Shown: in pieces, positions 12,909-22,734 of the stretch
Numbering within the stretch: position 1 is the first letter of the stretch
How the letters are laid out: each line of letters opens with the position of its first letter
DNA from: Pisolithus tinctorius
Lineage: Eukaryota > Basidiomycota > Agaricomycetes > Boletales > Pisolithaceae
Assembly: GCA_024663395.1 (NCBI GenBank)
Contig: JANFAH010000041.1
Span: 496,001-560,000 of the forward strand
Length of the DNA stretch: 64,000 nt
Reading direction: 5' to 3'
The notes under the pieces: model-generated
Told to the model about the DNA's origin: nothing
The model's input: the letters and a program-made list of their open reading frames with translations, nothing else
The model's database searches: none
Program-made: the position numbers and the translations under genes

Positions 12909-15561
12909 ATGGACCCCACTCAACCCACCCATCCACATCGCCGCAGGCGATCGACGACAGGACGCATATACTCTGACAGCCTAGCTTCGAATATGATAGA
13001 GCGGACGAGAAGAGAGATGTTCTACCGAGCATGTGCGCAGGGTTTTCCTTATTCAAGGTGAGTATTTTGTCTTGGGGCGTGCCGTTGTGTTCGTGAGTTA
13101 TTGTGTACGTGTGGTCTGTTTGCTTGCTTTTCGTTTTGTTTGTGTGGGTGGGTCGGGTTATCTGAATGGTGATGTCAGGCGGCTGGGTGGGTATGTGCGG
13201 TAGAGGGAAATTCCTGGGTATGCTGGGTATCACCGCTGTTTATCCTTAGCTATGGCATTCACTGGTTTCCGTTTCGGCCATAGAAAAACCTTTGATTGCA
13301 CATGATTCGTGATCGTCGACGACGCTACTAACCGTTTCTTGTAGACAACTAACGGCGCATGTCTCATGTGTTAATTATCTCGTGTTCTCTCGTAAAGGTG
13401 GCAGATGGTTAGCCAGTGCTGGGGATGGTACGTCCATTTCTCTCCTCTTCCTACTGTCTTTGCGCAATGGACTGTACTTAACGATTAGATTTTCGTATTC
13501 TCCTGTGGGATTTCAATCAGGAGGATGTGAGATCTCCTTCGGGATGCTACTCTGGTCCAGCGGTACGTTTTCCCGTTCTTTCTCTGGATATAAAAATAAC
13601 ACCTCGCCCCCTTTCTTCACGCTGCCTGGTAGGGAAATGTGTTATCCCTTGATTTCTCAGCTTCGAATCAATATCTGATAAGGTTCGTGATACGACTCGC
13701 AGACATGTCTCATCGAGTGTGCGCTGATACGTCCCATTCTCTTCGGATCTAGTGGAGGTGCAGATAATCTAGTACTAAGGTATGACGTATCGAGACTGGT
13801 TTCGCCTGGCGTACAATGGGCCCCAGAGAGGCCGTTGCCTGCGCTGAGCGTGTATAGGCGACATGATGTGTGTCCAACGATTTTGTTCATTCCCATCTCG
13901 TTGACGTGTTACTTTTTGATGACGGGTCCAATCGAACTCAGGACAGCGTGCGTTCCGTCAGTGCTCACGCCCACCATGAAGAACTCTTCTTCAGTGCTGG
14001 GTAAACCTCGATCGTGCTCAGATAAAGTTCGTGTATCTGACAACTCATTTCGACCAGCGAAGATGGAAGGATCATTCTTCATGATGCACGTGCCGATAGG
14101 AGGTCGCCGAGCGCACAAGGAATATATCAACACACTACCGAGTTTACAGGCGTACAAGCACATCCTGTCATGGAACATATCTTCGCGACGAGCGACTCAC
14201 ATGGGCAGGTGTGTCTTCGTGACACGAGAATGGCGTTCGGACCGCTGTCGACTAGGTCCAATGAGGGTATTGTGCAGACGGTATGTCTTTATTTGTATTC
14301 ATGGTCAAAGTTCTCTATCCCTATTGTCTGCGGCAGTATGTTACAAAGTTATCCAAGAGGTCTTTGGGATATCTCAGTAACCCTGAAAGCAGTAGTATCA
14401 CATTCGATTGTGATGGTCAGTGGCCGGAACCTTCTGAGCTCGTCTGCGTTCTAATATGCACTTCTTTTAGGGGGTCGATTGGCAGTGACCATGCTGGTAT
14501 GTTCTATGTACACAGAGGCGTAATGTTCATTTATGGTCATGTGAACAGCACTGGTATCCGACGATATATGCTCTTTCTGATCCATATCCACTGGCTGTGT
14601 GTACTGGGCGCAATAACCCCGATGGAAATCCAGTTCCTGCCGGAGAGCGGACGTATTCGAATTCGTGTACAATGAAGGTGTGGCGTCCCTACGCCAGCTG
14701 ATGGACTAAATTGATATCAGGATCAGTCAGGTGCATTTGGAGGCCCTGGAATTGGCGAAGATGTTCTTTACGCAATGGGCTCTGACGATTTCAGGGGATA
14801 CGTTTGGGAGATACCTGAGACGACGATATTAACGAGTCTCCGACAGGAGATTCCTACAGAGGAATGGTATACACGAGAGTGGCACGACGTCGTAGGTGCG
14901 TACCAAGTGAACGACAAGTTCAGAACCTGACACCTTTTCTTCACCTTCGACTTGCAGGTTATTGCGAGGGATTGTCGGCGACTCGTTATGTACCTTCGGA
15001 AATATCGACCCCGTTGTGCCGGCTGAATGGTAAATTCTATCCATGAAGTTCGTCAGAATTCAATCTTTAACTTACCGAGGCCTTCTTTCATCATAGGACA
15101 TCGTTCTATCGTGAACGCGATTGCGATCCACCCTTCACAGCTTCACATCGTCACATCAGGCATCGAGCGTCACATCGTGCTACATAGCCCGATGCCTTCG
15201 TCGCCTATCGCGCAGGATCTCTCTCTGACACCATTGGAGGTGAGGAAGTTGCCAGAATACAGTCCTGAAGACGAGATGCGCTTCTTGGGAGCACTATTAG
15301 GCACACACTCGACCTTACATGGGGATGCGGGTCAATCGGACGATGAGAGTCAAACAATCTTATTATTTGACCAGTGAGTACAAATACCCTGTGTTATACA
15401 ACATTGGTCTTACAAACATGGGGAACAGTATTCTTGGGGAGGAAGGTGAAGGGGATATTTTCGAGTTGAGGCAGTGTAAGGAAAATGATGATGACGAAGA
15501 TGATGAGGATGATCATGTGTTGATTGATATCATGAGGTCTCCATCAGCCTCTCCACCTTGA
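12909..15561 (+). CDS. WD40-repeat protein, DCAF5-like (putative CUL4-DDB1 substrate receptor)
   Basis: DCAF5-type proteins dock substrates on CRL4 ubiquitin ligases; that role is inferred from family resemblance. The protein starts MDPTQPTHPHRRRRSTTGR. At least ten introns are needed. Well-supported exons are 12909-13057, 13345-13427, 13753-13880 region, 14058-14280, the exons with SITFDCD and GRLAVTML, and the long exon from about 15098. WD-like blocks in order are LTAHVSCVNYLVFSRKGGRW, GNVLSLDFSASNQYL, GGADNLVLRYDVS, DSVRSVSAHAHHEELFFSAG, GRIILHDAR, HPVMEHIFATSDSHGQV, FGGPGIGEDVLYAMGSDDF and GHRSIVNAIAIHPSQLHIVT. The end is acidic (ENDDDEDDEDDHVLIDI). The joins around 13500-13640 do not keep frame with simple GT-AG choices, so one exon there is uncertain or altered. 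A decayed copy of 13128-13898 sits at 48335-49100. Confidence 0.8.
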
Positions 15562-16327
15562 TTTGAGGTTGTCTGTGTAAGGATTCACTGGATCACCTGG
15601 CCAGCAAATGCTAATTATCTACTTTGTGGACCCTATAGAGTCTGAGTGTGCAGAGTGTACAGAGTGTGTAGACTGGGTGTATACTAGGGGGTTTTTGTAA
15701 TGGTGGTTTGGGTGAAAGTAAGGTTGGGGTGTGAAATCTCTGATTATACAGCCCCTGGGGGAATTATAATTACAAACTCCTGACCATAATTTTGGGGAAA
15801 TAATGCTGGGAGTCAATAGATATGTCCATTGGGATGTCCCAGGTGAAATTTGAATGAAATTGGCAGTTGGAAAAAAAATCTACAGGGGGTAGAAGTATGG
15901 TCAGACCACAGAGTGGTATCTCTTTGGAAATACTTCTGGGAGGCTGGAAATCATTTCCATTGTCTTCAGTGGCATTGATAACACCCAGGACATCCATCCC
16001 TGGCAAGCTGGCACCCCCTCCTGATGTTACTGGATCGCCATCCCTGGGGTATGAGGAGGGGATCAGGTATGTCAATGAAACAAATATGGGGACCTTTGTA
16101 ATGCAATTCTGATGGTCTAGTAATGTCATACAGATGGGGTAGACATGGTTCAGACAGCCAGATTGATCTCTGAAATTGTTTTGATGGAGTGAACATGGGG
16201 AGGGGGGGGGGTAACATATCTTACATGGATATTCTGACACCTAGGAATGCTGCAACCATTGTCATCATGTGTTGTGACTTTCAGGCCCTCCAGGACAACC
16301 ATTCCTGACAAGGTTTCATGCTTCCTA
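15562..16327. other. Spacer where host DNA gives way to repeats
   Basis: No supported gene. It contains the first copy of a direct repeat of about 67 bp (15679-15745) whose partner is at 18145-18212. Base composition changes here from CpG-rich host DNA to CpG-poor DNA. Confidence 0.4.
15679..15745 (+). repeat. Direct repeat, copy 1 (partner 18145-18212)
   Basis: The two copies share GTATACTAGGGG, then a T run, then GTAATGGTGGTT and a block ending GAAATCTCTGATT, with only a few substitutions. They are in the same orientation, 2.4 kb apart, and enclose the minisatellites and the 17.5-kb orphan gene. Confidence 0.7.
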
Positions 16328-16425
16328 TCCACCTGATCCAAGAAGGATGCCCCACCCTATCCACCTGATCCAAGAAGGATGCCCCACCCTATCCATCTGA
16401 TCCAAGAAGGATGCCCCATCCTACC
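16328..16425 (+). repeat. Short tandem repeat, about 32-bp unit x 3
   Basis: Three near-identical head-to-tail units containing CACCTGATCCAAGAAGGATG directly precede the 42-bp minisatellite. Confidence 0.8.
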
Positions 16426-16434
16426 GGAGCACAA

Positions 16435-16935
16435 CCCTTAGTCAGCGAGCGCAACCACCTGATGGGGAGAGCGCAACCACCAAATGGGGAGAGTGCAACC
16501 TTTAGTCAGTGAGCGCAACCACCAAATGGGGAGAGCGCAACCCTTAGTCAGCAAGCGCAACCACCAAATGGGGAGAGCGCAACCCTTAGTCAGCGAGCGC
16601 AACCACCAAATGGGGAGAGCGCAACCCTTAGTCAGCGAGCGCAACCACCAAATGGGGAGAGCGCAACCTTTAGTCAGTGAGCGCAACCACCAAATGGGGA
16701 GAGCGCAACCCTTAGTCAGCAAGCGCAACCACCAAATGGGGAGAGCGCAACCCTTAGTCAGCGAGCGCAACCACCAAATGGGGAGAGCGCAACCCTTAGT
16801 CAGCGAGCGCAACCACCAAATGGGGAGAGCGCAACCTTTAGTCAGTGAGCGCAACCACCAAATGGGGAGAGCGCAACCTTTAGTCAGCGAGCGCAACCAC
16901 CAAATGGGGAGAGTGCAGCCCTTAGTCAGCGAGCA
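16435..16935 (+). repeat. 42-bp minisatellite, about 11-12 copies
   Basis: Units read GCGCAACCACCAAATGGGG followed by AGAGCGCAACCCTTAGTCAG and spacer bases. Because 42 is divisible by three, both strands stay open for over 150 codons (plus strand: a 14-residue repeat containing NHQMGRAQPLVS; minus strand: a repeat containing KGCALPIWWLRSLT). A few transitions (AGCGCA to AGTGCA, CAGCGA to CAGTGA) vary between copies. A coding role is unlikely. Confidence 0.9.
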
Positions 16936-17130
16936 CAACCTCCATTGCTCTTAAGATACATGTATCATGCACCACAGGAGAGAGCACAACCTTTAGTCAG
17001 CAAGTGCAACCTCCATTGCTCCTATGATACATGCATCTTGTGTTACAGGAGAGAGTGCAACCTCCATTGCTCTTATGATATGTGTATCTTGTGCTATTGG
17101 AGAGAGTGCAACCATTAGTCAGCAAGTGCA
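16936..17130 (+). repeat. Degenerate tandem repeats following the minisatellite
   Basis: Three or so imperfect units repeat CAACCTCCATTGCTC, then a palindromic GATACATGTATC-like core, then GGAGAGAG. They share GAGAGNGCAACC and TTAGTCAGC with the 42-bp array, so they are probably related by expansion. Confidence 0.7.
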
Positions 17131-17172
17131 ACCACCTCATGTGATGTGTAACCAACCCATATAAGTAAATTG

Positions 17173-18005
17173 AGTATACATGCATACTAATTGATTAGAT
17201 TTAGCTTACACTAACCTAAGTTGACCTTTTCACAGGCAATCCATTGGAATTGACACTGAATCTTAGGTACTGTACTTGATGCAAGATATGCAAGTCACAG
17301 GTACAAAGCACTGACTGAGAGTGTGTTCTTGAACAAACAAATATGACATCTCACCAAACACTTCTAAGCAAGTTTAGTATACATGTATACTAATTCCACA
17401 ATCTTGGATGAAATGGCATGGTTTTTAAGGGCAGAGGGGGGCCAATATTCATTGCAAGATGACATTTGGAGATAATACAGGCAGGGTAAACATCATACAA
17501 GGTGGATCCTTCAATCCTCATCCATGCTGTGCAAGTTACTCATCACATCATCAGCCCACTGTTTCAATGGACCCTCAACCACCTTCCAGACAACAGGATG
17601 ATTGGCCCAGGTTCCCTTGATCCACATATAGATGTCATGATCAGTGGGGAAGTGTTGAAGGGCCTTTGCCCAATCCAAGAGAATGGCCAAATCTGTGGGA
17701 TTAGCCCTAATAGAGTGATGGATTGTAAATAAGAGTGCCACCAAGGTGGATTCCTTCAGATCAACTGGCACATTGGACTTTGCAGTAGCACTGAGGGCTT
17801 TGATGACAGTTGCCCATTGCTCAGGTGTGTGGGTAATCTGCTGCAGCTTATCTGCAGCTGTCACATTCACCAGCAGGTCATATCCACCACCTGGAGCTCC
17901 TGATGTCCTTGCTTGCTTCTTGTGGCGTGTATCAGTGTCAAAGCCATCATCACGAGTCAGCCGTTTATCTGGGGTGTGATATGCACATTAGCATACATGT
18001 ATACT
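17173..18005. repeat. Recurrent palindrome with ATACATGTAT core
   Basis: AGTATACATGTATACT, a perfect 16-bp palindrome, occurs at 17376-17391. Close variants are at 17173-17188 and 17991-18005 (the last inside an intron of the orphan gene), and weaker relatives occur in the repeats at about 16964, 17022 and 17080. Confidence 0.6.
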
Positions 18006-18125
18006 AAAATTGTCAATAAATTTTATTACCTGAACCAGATGGCCCACTGTGGGCAGAAGATTCATCATGCAAATTCAATGCATGATGTGATGCACTGGGG
18101 GGGGCCAGCAATTGCTGCCTTTGTG
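17511..18125 (-). CDS. Orphan hypothetical gene, 3' exons only
   Basis: Two joined minus-strand exons are supported: 18125-18030 and 17968-17511, with a 61-nt GT-AG intron between them. They end at a TGA by 17511. The predicted stretch has a Ser/His-rich start, a basic RHKKQAR patch, then a compact, probably helical domain with ALLFTIHHSIRANPTDLAIL, LLDWAKALQHFPTDH and WVKGTW-like WIKGTWANHPVVWK. No family is recognised. The 5' exons were not found; the DNA upstream is the direct repeat at 18145. It may be cargo of a mobile element bounded by the repeats at 15679 and 18145. Confidence 0.4.
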
Positions 18126-18144
18126 CTAAAAATCCATCATTTTA

Positions 18145-18212
18145 GTATACTAGGGGTTTTTTGTAATGGTGGTTCGGGTTAAAGCAAGGTTGGGGTGAGA
18201 AATCTCTGATTT
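18145..18212 (+). repeat. Direct repeat, copy 2 (partner 15679-15745)
   Basis: See the first copy. It differs by a few bases, for example TTCGGGTT against TTTGGGTG. Confidence 0.7.
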
Positions 18213-18443
18213 TAAGGGAATATTTCTGTAATGTGAGCCATAAAAAGCAGAGTGTTAGGTGGGAGAGAGGGGCAACATACATGTCTGATGAAGCCTAAGT
18301 TGGTGATGAAAGGAAAGAAATGATGAGCATCCACCGAAACAACTGTAACATTGAACATGCATAATGGTATGTGGATAGAGAATGTGGATAAACATGGATG
18401 GTGCTACTGATAATATACATGATATTGTAGATATTGTGTAATG

Positions 18444-18472
18444 ACGCAAATGTTGAAGTATAGTGTTTGCGT
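18444..18472. repeat. CGCAAATGTT hairpin, copy 1
   Basis: ACGCAAA pairs with TTTGCGT across a loop of about 15 nt, with partial pairing further in. Confidence 0.5.
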
Positions 18473-18537
18473 GATACAGACAAGTTTGTATGGATCTAAA
18501 ATGAATGGCAATGTATAGTGATATGATGGATGATAAT

Positions 18538-18566
18538 GCGCAAATGTTGAACCTCAATATTTGCGT
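18538..18566. repeat. CGCAAATGTT hairpin, copy 2
   Basis: CGCAAATGTTGA and TCAATATTTGCG form a near-perfect stem, with one G-T step and a short loop. Confidence 0.6.
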
Positions 18567-19038
18567 GATTGATAGTGAATCAATGATACGACATGACCTG
18601 AAATACAGTGTGTGATGTGAACTATATATAGAGCGTCTGGACCATTGATGTAATGTGAAGAGTATGTATTTAATTAAACAGTGGAACAACACGTGACATT
18701 TAGGTTCCGATCATAAGATGTGAATGAGGATGAAGAATGAATATATGTGATCACGCAGTTTAAATTAAATGGAGAAGGAGTATTGAAACTTAAACGCTGA
18801 CAACACAAGTAGGTACAGGATGGACACAGGTACGATAGTTTGCTGAATGAGGTGAATTGATTCAGCAGGCCGACTCGATGGCATCTAATCTAGGATATCT
18901 GCAATGATAGATGGACATGATTGACGAAATGAGGTGGATAAGGGGAGGTAAGATATGTCACAGATGGAAGAGATAAAGCATCGACTGACCTGTTTTATCT
19001 CACACTGATACCAGGACGACGACCGTGCTTGAGACGAT

Positions 19039-20720
19039 ATGCCACCTAAGAAGTCAGCGCAAGGTCGTAGCAGGAAGGATGGGCAGGAAGGGGTGGGGAA
19101 GGTGAGTGTCGAATGTCTGAGTGGAAGTAAGATACTCACGAAATGAGGCTGATGCACAGAAGATGATGCTCGGGGAGAGTCTCCTTGTCGGAGGTGGAGG
19201 GAGATCACAGAAGGCGACACTTGACGATAAGGCGCAAGCTCACCAAGAACTTGAGAAGGGGGTGAAGAGAGCGATCGTTGGGATTGCGAGGTTTGATTTG
19301 ATCGAGAACATGGATCGACTTACATTTGGGATCTGGAATTCGCGACAGGTCGTTCAGACACAGGTAACGAACCTTACGAATTCGTTTTTGCAGAACGGAT
19401 TGGATCGATTCAACGCGGCACACACGATACCGCTGGTGATCGACAAGCGATGGATAAAGAAGGATTCGTATACGACTGGAAACCCTATGGACCTCGACAT
19501 TGAACAGATACCGCTGCTTGAAATCGATGAGACCCTTGCCACGAAAAATTGGAACATCCCTGCTGCTGGGGGTCAGCACCGTACGCGTGCGCTGAAAGCC
19601 TGGCATGAGAAGAAGAAGATGAGATTGCATGAGCTGGAGTTGTTGATCAACCGGTTGAAGAAGCAGGATATGGAGGAGGCGACCGAGGCAGACATCGTGG
19701 AACTCAACGATTATCTCAAGGAGGTCGACGTTGTCAAGGGTCTACTGGGATATGGAGGTCAGTGGTTGGTTACGATATACAGCAAAGGTGAGTGTCTATG
19801 ATCTCTCTGTCTCGATGGGTGCAATCCCGCACATGTTGAGAATCCAGATCTGCGTGTTTATGCAAAGATCTACTAGTGACATGCCCGATGTCATTGGATC
19901 ATATGCATATCTACGCAGATCCAAGTGCTCAACATCTGCGTGGATATCGACACGCGATCTTCTATCCACCACCCACGAACCCACAAGCTGACTATCAGCG
20001 CAAATGTTGGCATCCAACGTTTGCGCATTGTGTTCTATTATATGAATACTGATGGATCATACAGGTGATATTGATGAAAAACTGGGACTGTTCATCTCGC
20101 AAAACGAACGCAAGCACACATACGTCGAAGCACCAGCAGAGGGCCTCATCCAGCGTTTCAAAGAGGCCCTCGTATTGGGTCACAAGTGGTACGACATCCC
20201 TCGCGCAGGAGTCAATGCTGGTCCCGTCGGAAAACAGACGGAACTCCTATCCCAAGATTATGCATTCAAGTTGATGTCGTTCATGAACTCGGCGTCTACC
20301 CATTACATACATTCCCCAATATTCGACCTCAACAAACTGCATGCGATGATGATGAGCCCGGGAGGCGGGGTAAGTGCAATGTCATCAACGTACAGACCAT
20401 GCTGACTATACTACATCAATAGATCATCGCTTATGTGATGTCCGCCCTCGAAGAGAAGCTCGCTCTATGTTTCAACACCGTCGAATTCACCATGGCCGAA
20501 TTCAAAGATCTCAACAAGAAGGCAAGCAAGCGCGATGCGTCTGTTGAGAAAGATCAGGCCCGTGACCGTCTCCGGTCAATACTCGACACCTTGAAGCGGG
20601 CCTCACCTCTGTGCCAGGCGATCGTTCCAAAAGTCCGGGACGTCATCGACGCGGTCTTCGCAGGCCATCTGGTCGCCGACTCCGAGACTTCGGGTCATCT
20701 CTGTCAAGCACTTTTGTTCG
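19039..20720 (+). CDS. ParB/Srx-like fold protein (GQHR motif), 3' end disrupted
   Basis: Proposed exons are 19039-19101, 19160-19787, 20065-20369 and 20423 to about 20720, with consistent phases. The protein begins MPPKKSAQGRSRKDGQEG, has a basic start, then a region with NSRQVVQTQVTNL, IPLVIDKRWI and AAGGQHRTRALKAWHEKKKM. The GGQHR motif after a beta-rich stretch resembles the phosphate-binding turn of the ParB N-terminal/sulfiredoxin superfamily; that fold is an inference from motif and context. A helical region follows (LNDYLKEVDVVKG) and later exons encode EKLGLFISQNERKHTYVEA and VMSALEEKLALCFNTVEF. After about 20720 the frame stays open but enters GC homopolymers and a CT microsatellite, so the true 3' end seems lost. 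Intron 3 (19788-20064) is unusually long and carries fold-back DNA. Confidence 0.62.
19835..19933. repeat. Imperfect inverted repeat (about 46-bp arms) inside intron
   Basis: The left arm starts GTTGAGAATCCAGATCTGCG and the right arm ends ACGCAGATCCAAGTGCTCAAC-like bases; the arms pair with mismatches around a core ACATGCCCGATGT. It lies wholly within the third intron of the ParB-like gene and looks like a small fold-back element. Confidence 0.55.
19998..20026. repeat. CGCAAATGTT hairpin, copy 3
   Basis: GCGCAAATGTTGG and CCAACGTTTGCGC form a 13-bp stem with one wobble-type mismatch and a 3-nt loop. It lies in the same intron as the larger fold-back. Confidence 0.65.
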
Positions 20721-20735
20721 TATACCTATACCCTC

Positions 20736-20945
20736 TGCCGGCCGGACCCCGGGGCGGGGTCCGGGAGAGAGACCCCCGGACACCCCCCCCCCCCCCCTCC
20801 TGGGGGGGGCGCCGGCGCGGGGGAGGCGGCCGAGGCCGGTTGGGACCCCGGACACCCCTCCTTCCTCTTTTGGAAGCCCCCCCCCCCCCCCCCCTGTCAG
20901 CCGCGCCGTGGGGTGGGGGGGGGGGGGAGGGCAAGGCGGCGGCAT
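20736..20945. repeat. Extreme GC block with C and G homopolymers
   Basis: About 210 bp of runs such as ten or more C or G in a row, with short repeats of ACCCCGGACACCCC type. It interrupts the coding part of the ParB-like gene. Nothing else in the window has this composition. It may be an insertion, or an assembly-prone region. Confidence 0.7.
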
Positions 20946-21100
20946 GTTCCAACGTTCCAACGTCAACGTTCCATGTCCGGGTCCCCTCCTGTTCATGTTT
21001 CATGTTCGTCTGTCTTCGTTGCACGCGGTCGAGCACGTGTGGGAGGGGGAGAGAGAGAGAGGGGGGAGAGGGAGAGCAGGATCTCTGCCACGTGCATGGG

Positions 21101-21107
21101 ATCTCTC

Positions 21108-21154
<47 letters not shown>

Positions 21155-21185
21155 GGTCTCTCTCTCTCTCTCTCTCTCTCCCTGG
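21101..21185 (+). repeat. (CT)n microsatellite
   Basis: Two long TC runs are separated by a CCCTGGT interruption, and the same interruption repeats at the end. The purine counterpart GAGAGAGAGGGGGG lies just upstream at about 21050-21080. Confidence 0.95.
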
Positions 21186-22275
21186 TCCATCTTCCTCACT
21201 TGCCGACAGGGTCAGATCGGACAGGCATCCTTGCATGGGCCAGGGGGCCAGGAATGGCAGGATTCCCGGCACCGAGCAAAGGGGCATGACTGCAATGACC
21301 GCATCTGGCATCTGGAATGCGGAATGCAGAGTTACCTGAGGGGGAACGTTATGCTCCGACACGGCAGCGACTTTGTCGAAATGGACTAGGCACGAAGCGA
21401 GGGAGGGACACGCTACAGGCCTGGGCCAAACTCGTCATGACCCCTGTGGATGATCCCCGAGTGAGGTCGACTTGGATAGTTTCCTGCTGGAGGAAGAAAT
21501 CCGATCCTTCCGCCGCCGAGGAGACGAGAAGGGGAGGACACAATTTGTGGGGATTTGCAAGGTGGCGAGAAACTGAAGTACAGGGGTGCCTGTTATGTAA
21601 GTACGGGTTTTACCCTCAGGTGACAGGGGCTAAGCCCGGGAGGCAGGGGCTAAGTCCAGTTGGACTGGAGTTAGGGCCAGAGGTCGGGGGGTTAGGTCTG
21701 GAGGACCGGACTTAAGGCCGGTGTCACACACCAAAGGTGTTTGGTGGGGGGTGGAAGTGGACGCAGCCGACGTAATGGAGATGAAGACCATAGCCCTCGC
21801 GTGAAGGACAGCCAGAAATGTCGGCGGTCGTCCCCCGCACGAGAACGAGTCGTCAATGCCAAAGAAAAAAGAAAGGGAGCGAGTTAAGCGCTGGTCAAAA
21901 TTCTCAGGCGCCCACGTATGGCATTCCGGTTTTCGACATATCTCTGCCATTTCTGCGGATACCGAAACCATTCCCACACTCGCTTGTAGTGCTCGGCCAC
22001 GCAATCCTCTACCTTCCAAAATTGGAGAGGATCTGCGTGCTCCATGCATTTCTGCGGCACTCCCTCCAAAAGACGCTCATTTCGCTAATTCTTCTGATGT
22101 GTGGCCGCCTCCATGTCAATCATCTTGCTCGTCCCCTTTGCTAGGGACCATGGCTACATATATCTACCAGGAGTTCCTACCAGCTTCCATCCTGAAGCAC
22201 CCTGGTACATCCCGTCCCCGTCTGCACCCTCCCAAGCCCATCCAGCTTGGACAGTGCGCTCTTTTCGTCAGCACG
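21186..22275. other. Unassigned DNA between the CT repeat and the copia element
   Basis: GGGGCTAAG/GGAGTTAGG motifs recur at 21628-21712, suggesting a short decayed tandem repeat. A plus-strand ORF from 22150 (MATYIYQEFLPAS) runs into the LTR at 22276; a second ORF starts just after the other LTR (27150, MTSRRTFFGRL). They might be halves of one gene split by the retrotransposon, but neither is recognised. Confidence 0.3.
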
Positions 22276-22466
22276 AACGAAGGTATGAGTTTCTTGGTGT
22301 ACAAAGTAGTCACTGAGGTGGAAAAGAACGGTGCGGAAAATTTATAGCACCGTAATTAGTAAGCGCATTGACATCGGAATTTAATTCCGAGGGTCGGGGA
22401 ACAATTCTGAGCCCTCTGGGCAAGATTCCGAGACGCTACCGTAACCCCCGGATCGCATTCTCGACA
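22276..22466 (-). repeat. 3' LTR of the copia element
   Basis: 191 bp, highly similar to 26956-27146. Both share GGTATGAGTTTCT, AATTTATAG and GCATTCTCGACA. Confidence 0.9.
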
Positions 22467-22734
22467 CTCCCCCTCAATCAGAACGAAGTCCGAGTGCAGA
22501 CGCAAAGTGTTTTGCCTTGATGCTAGGTAAAGGTTTTGGTAAGGGTATCGGCAACCATGTCGTCGGTAGGACAATAAATTAAATGAAAGGAATTGTTTTC
22601 CACAGCAAAACGAATGAAATGGTATCGTATGTCGATGTGCTTTGTGCGAGCATGATAGCTGCCATCTTTGGTAAGTGCGATGGCGGATTGACTGTCGGAA
22701 TACAGCGGGATAGGGTGTTTGAGTGGTCAGAAAA

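Larger units (their letters stand above)
18213..19038. other. AT-rich spacer with fold-back hairpins
   Basis: No gene is supported. Two hairpins lie here: 18444-18472 and 18538-18566, both with CGCAAATGTTGA on one arm and a matching TTTGCG arm. A third relative is at 19998-20026 inside the next gene's intron. The 3' part should contain the promoter of the ParB-like gene. Confidence 0.5.

Noticed and set aside
16435..16935. CRISPR-like array
   Set aside because: The 42-bp units are contiguous with no unique spacers, and the surroundings are fungal with introns; it is a minisatellite.
16438..16954. Long ORFs on both strands as genes
   Set aside because: They are a consequence of a stop-free 42-bp tandem unit; no start context, intron or family supports coding.
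20745..21389. Overlapping ORFs in the GC and CT repeat block as C-terminal part of the ParB-like gene
   Set aside because: Three frames stay open because of homopolymers and (CT)n; the predicted products are Pro/Gly/Arg or Ser/Leu runs without meaning.
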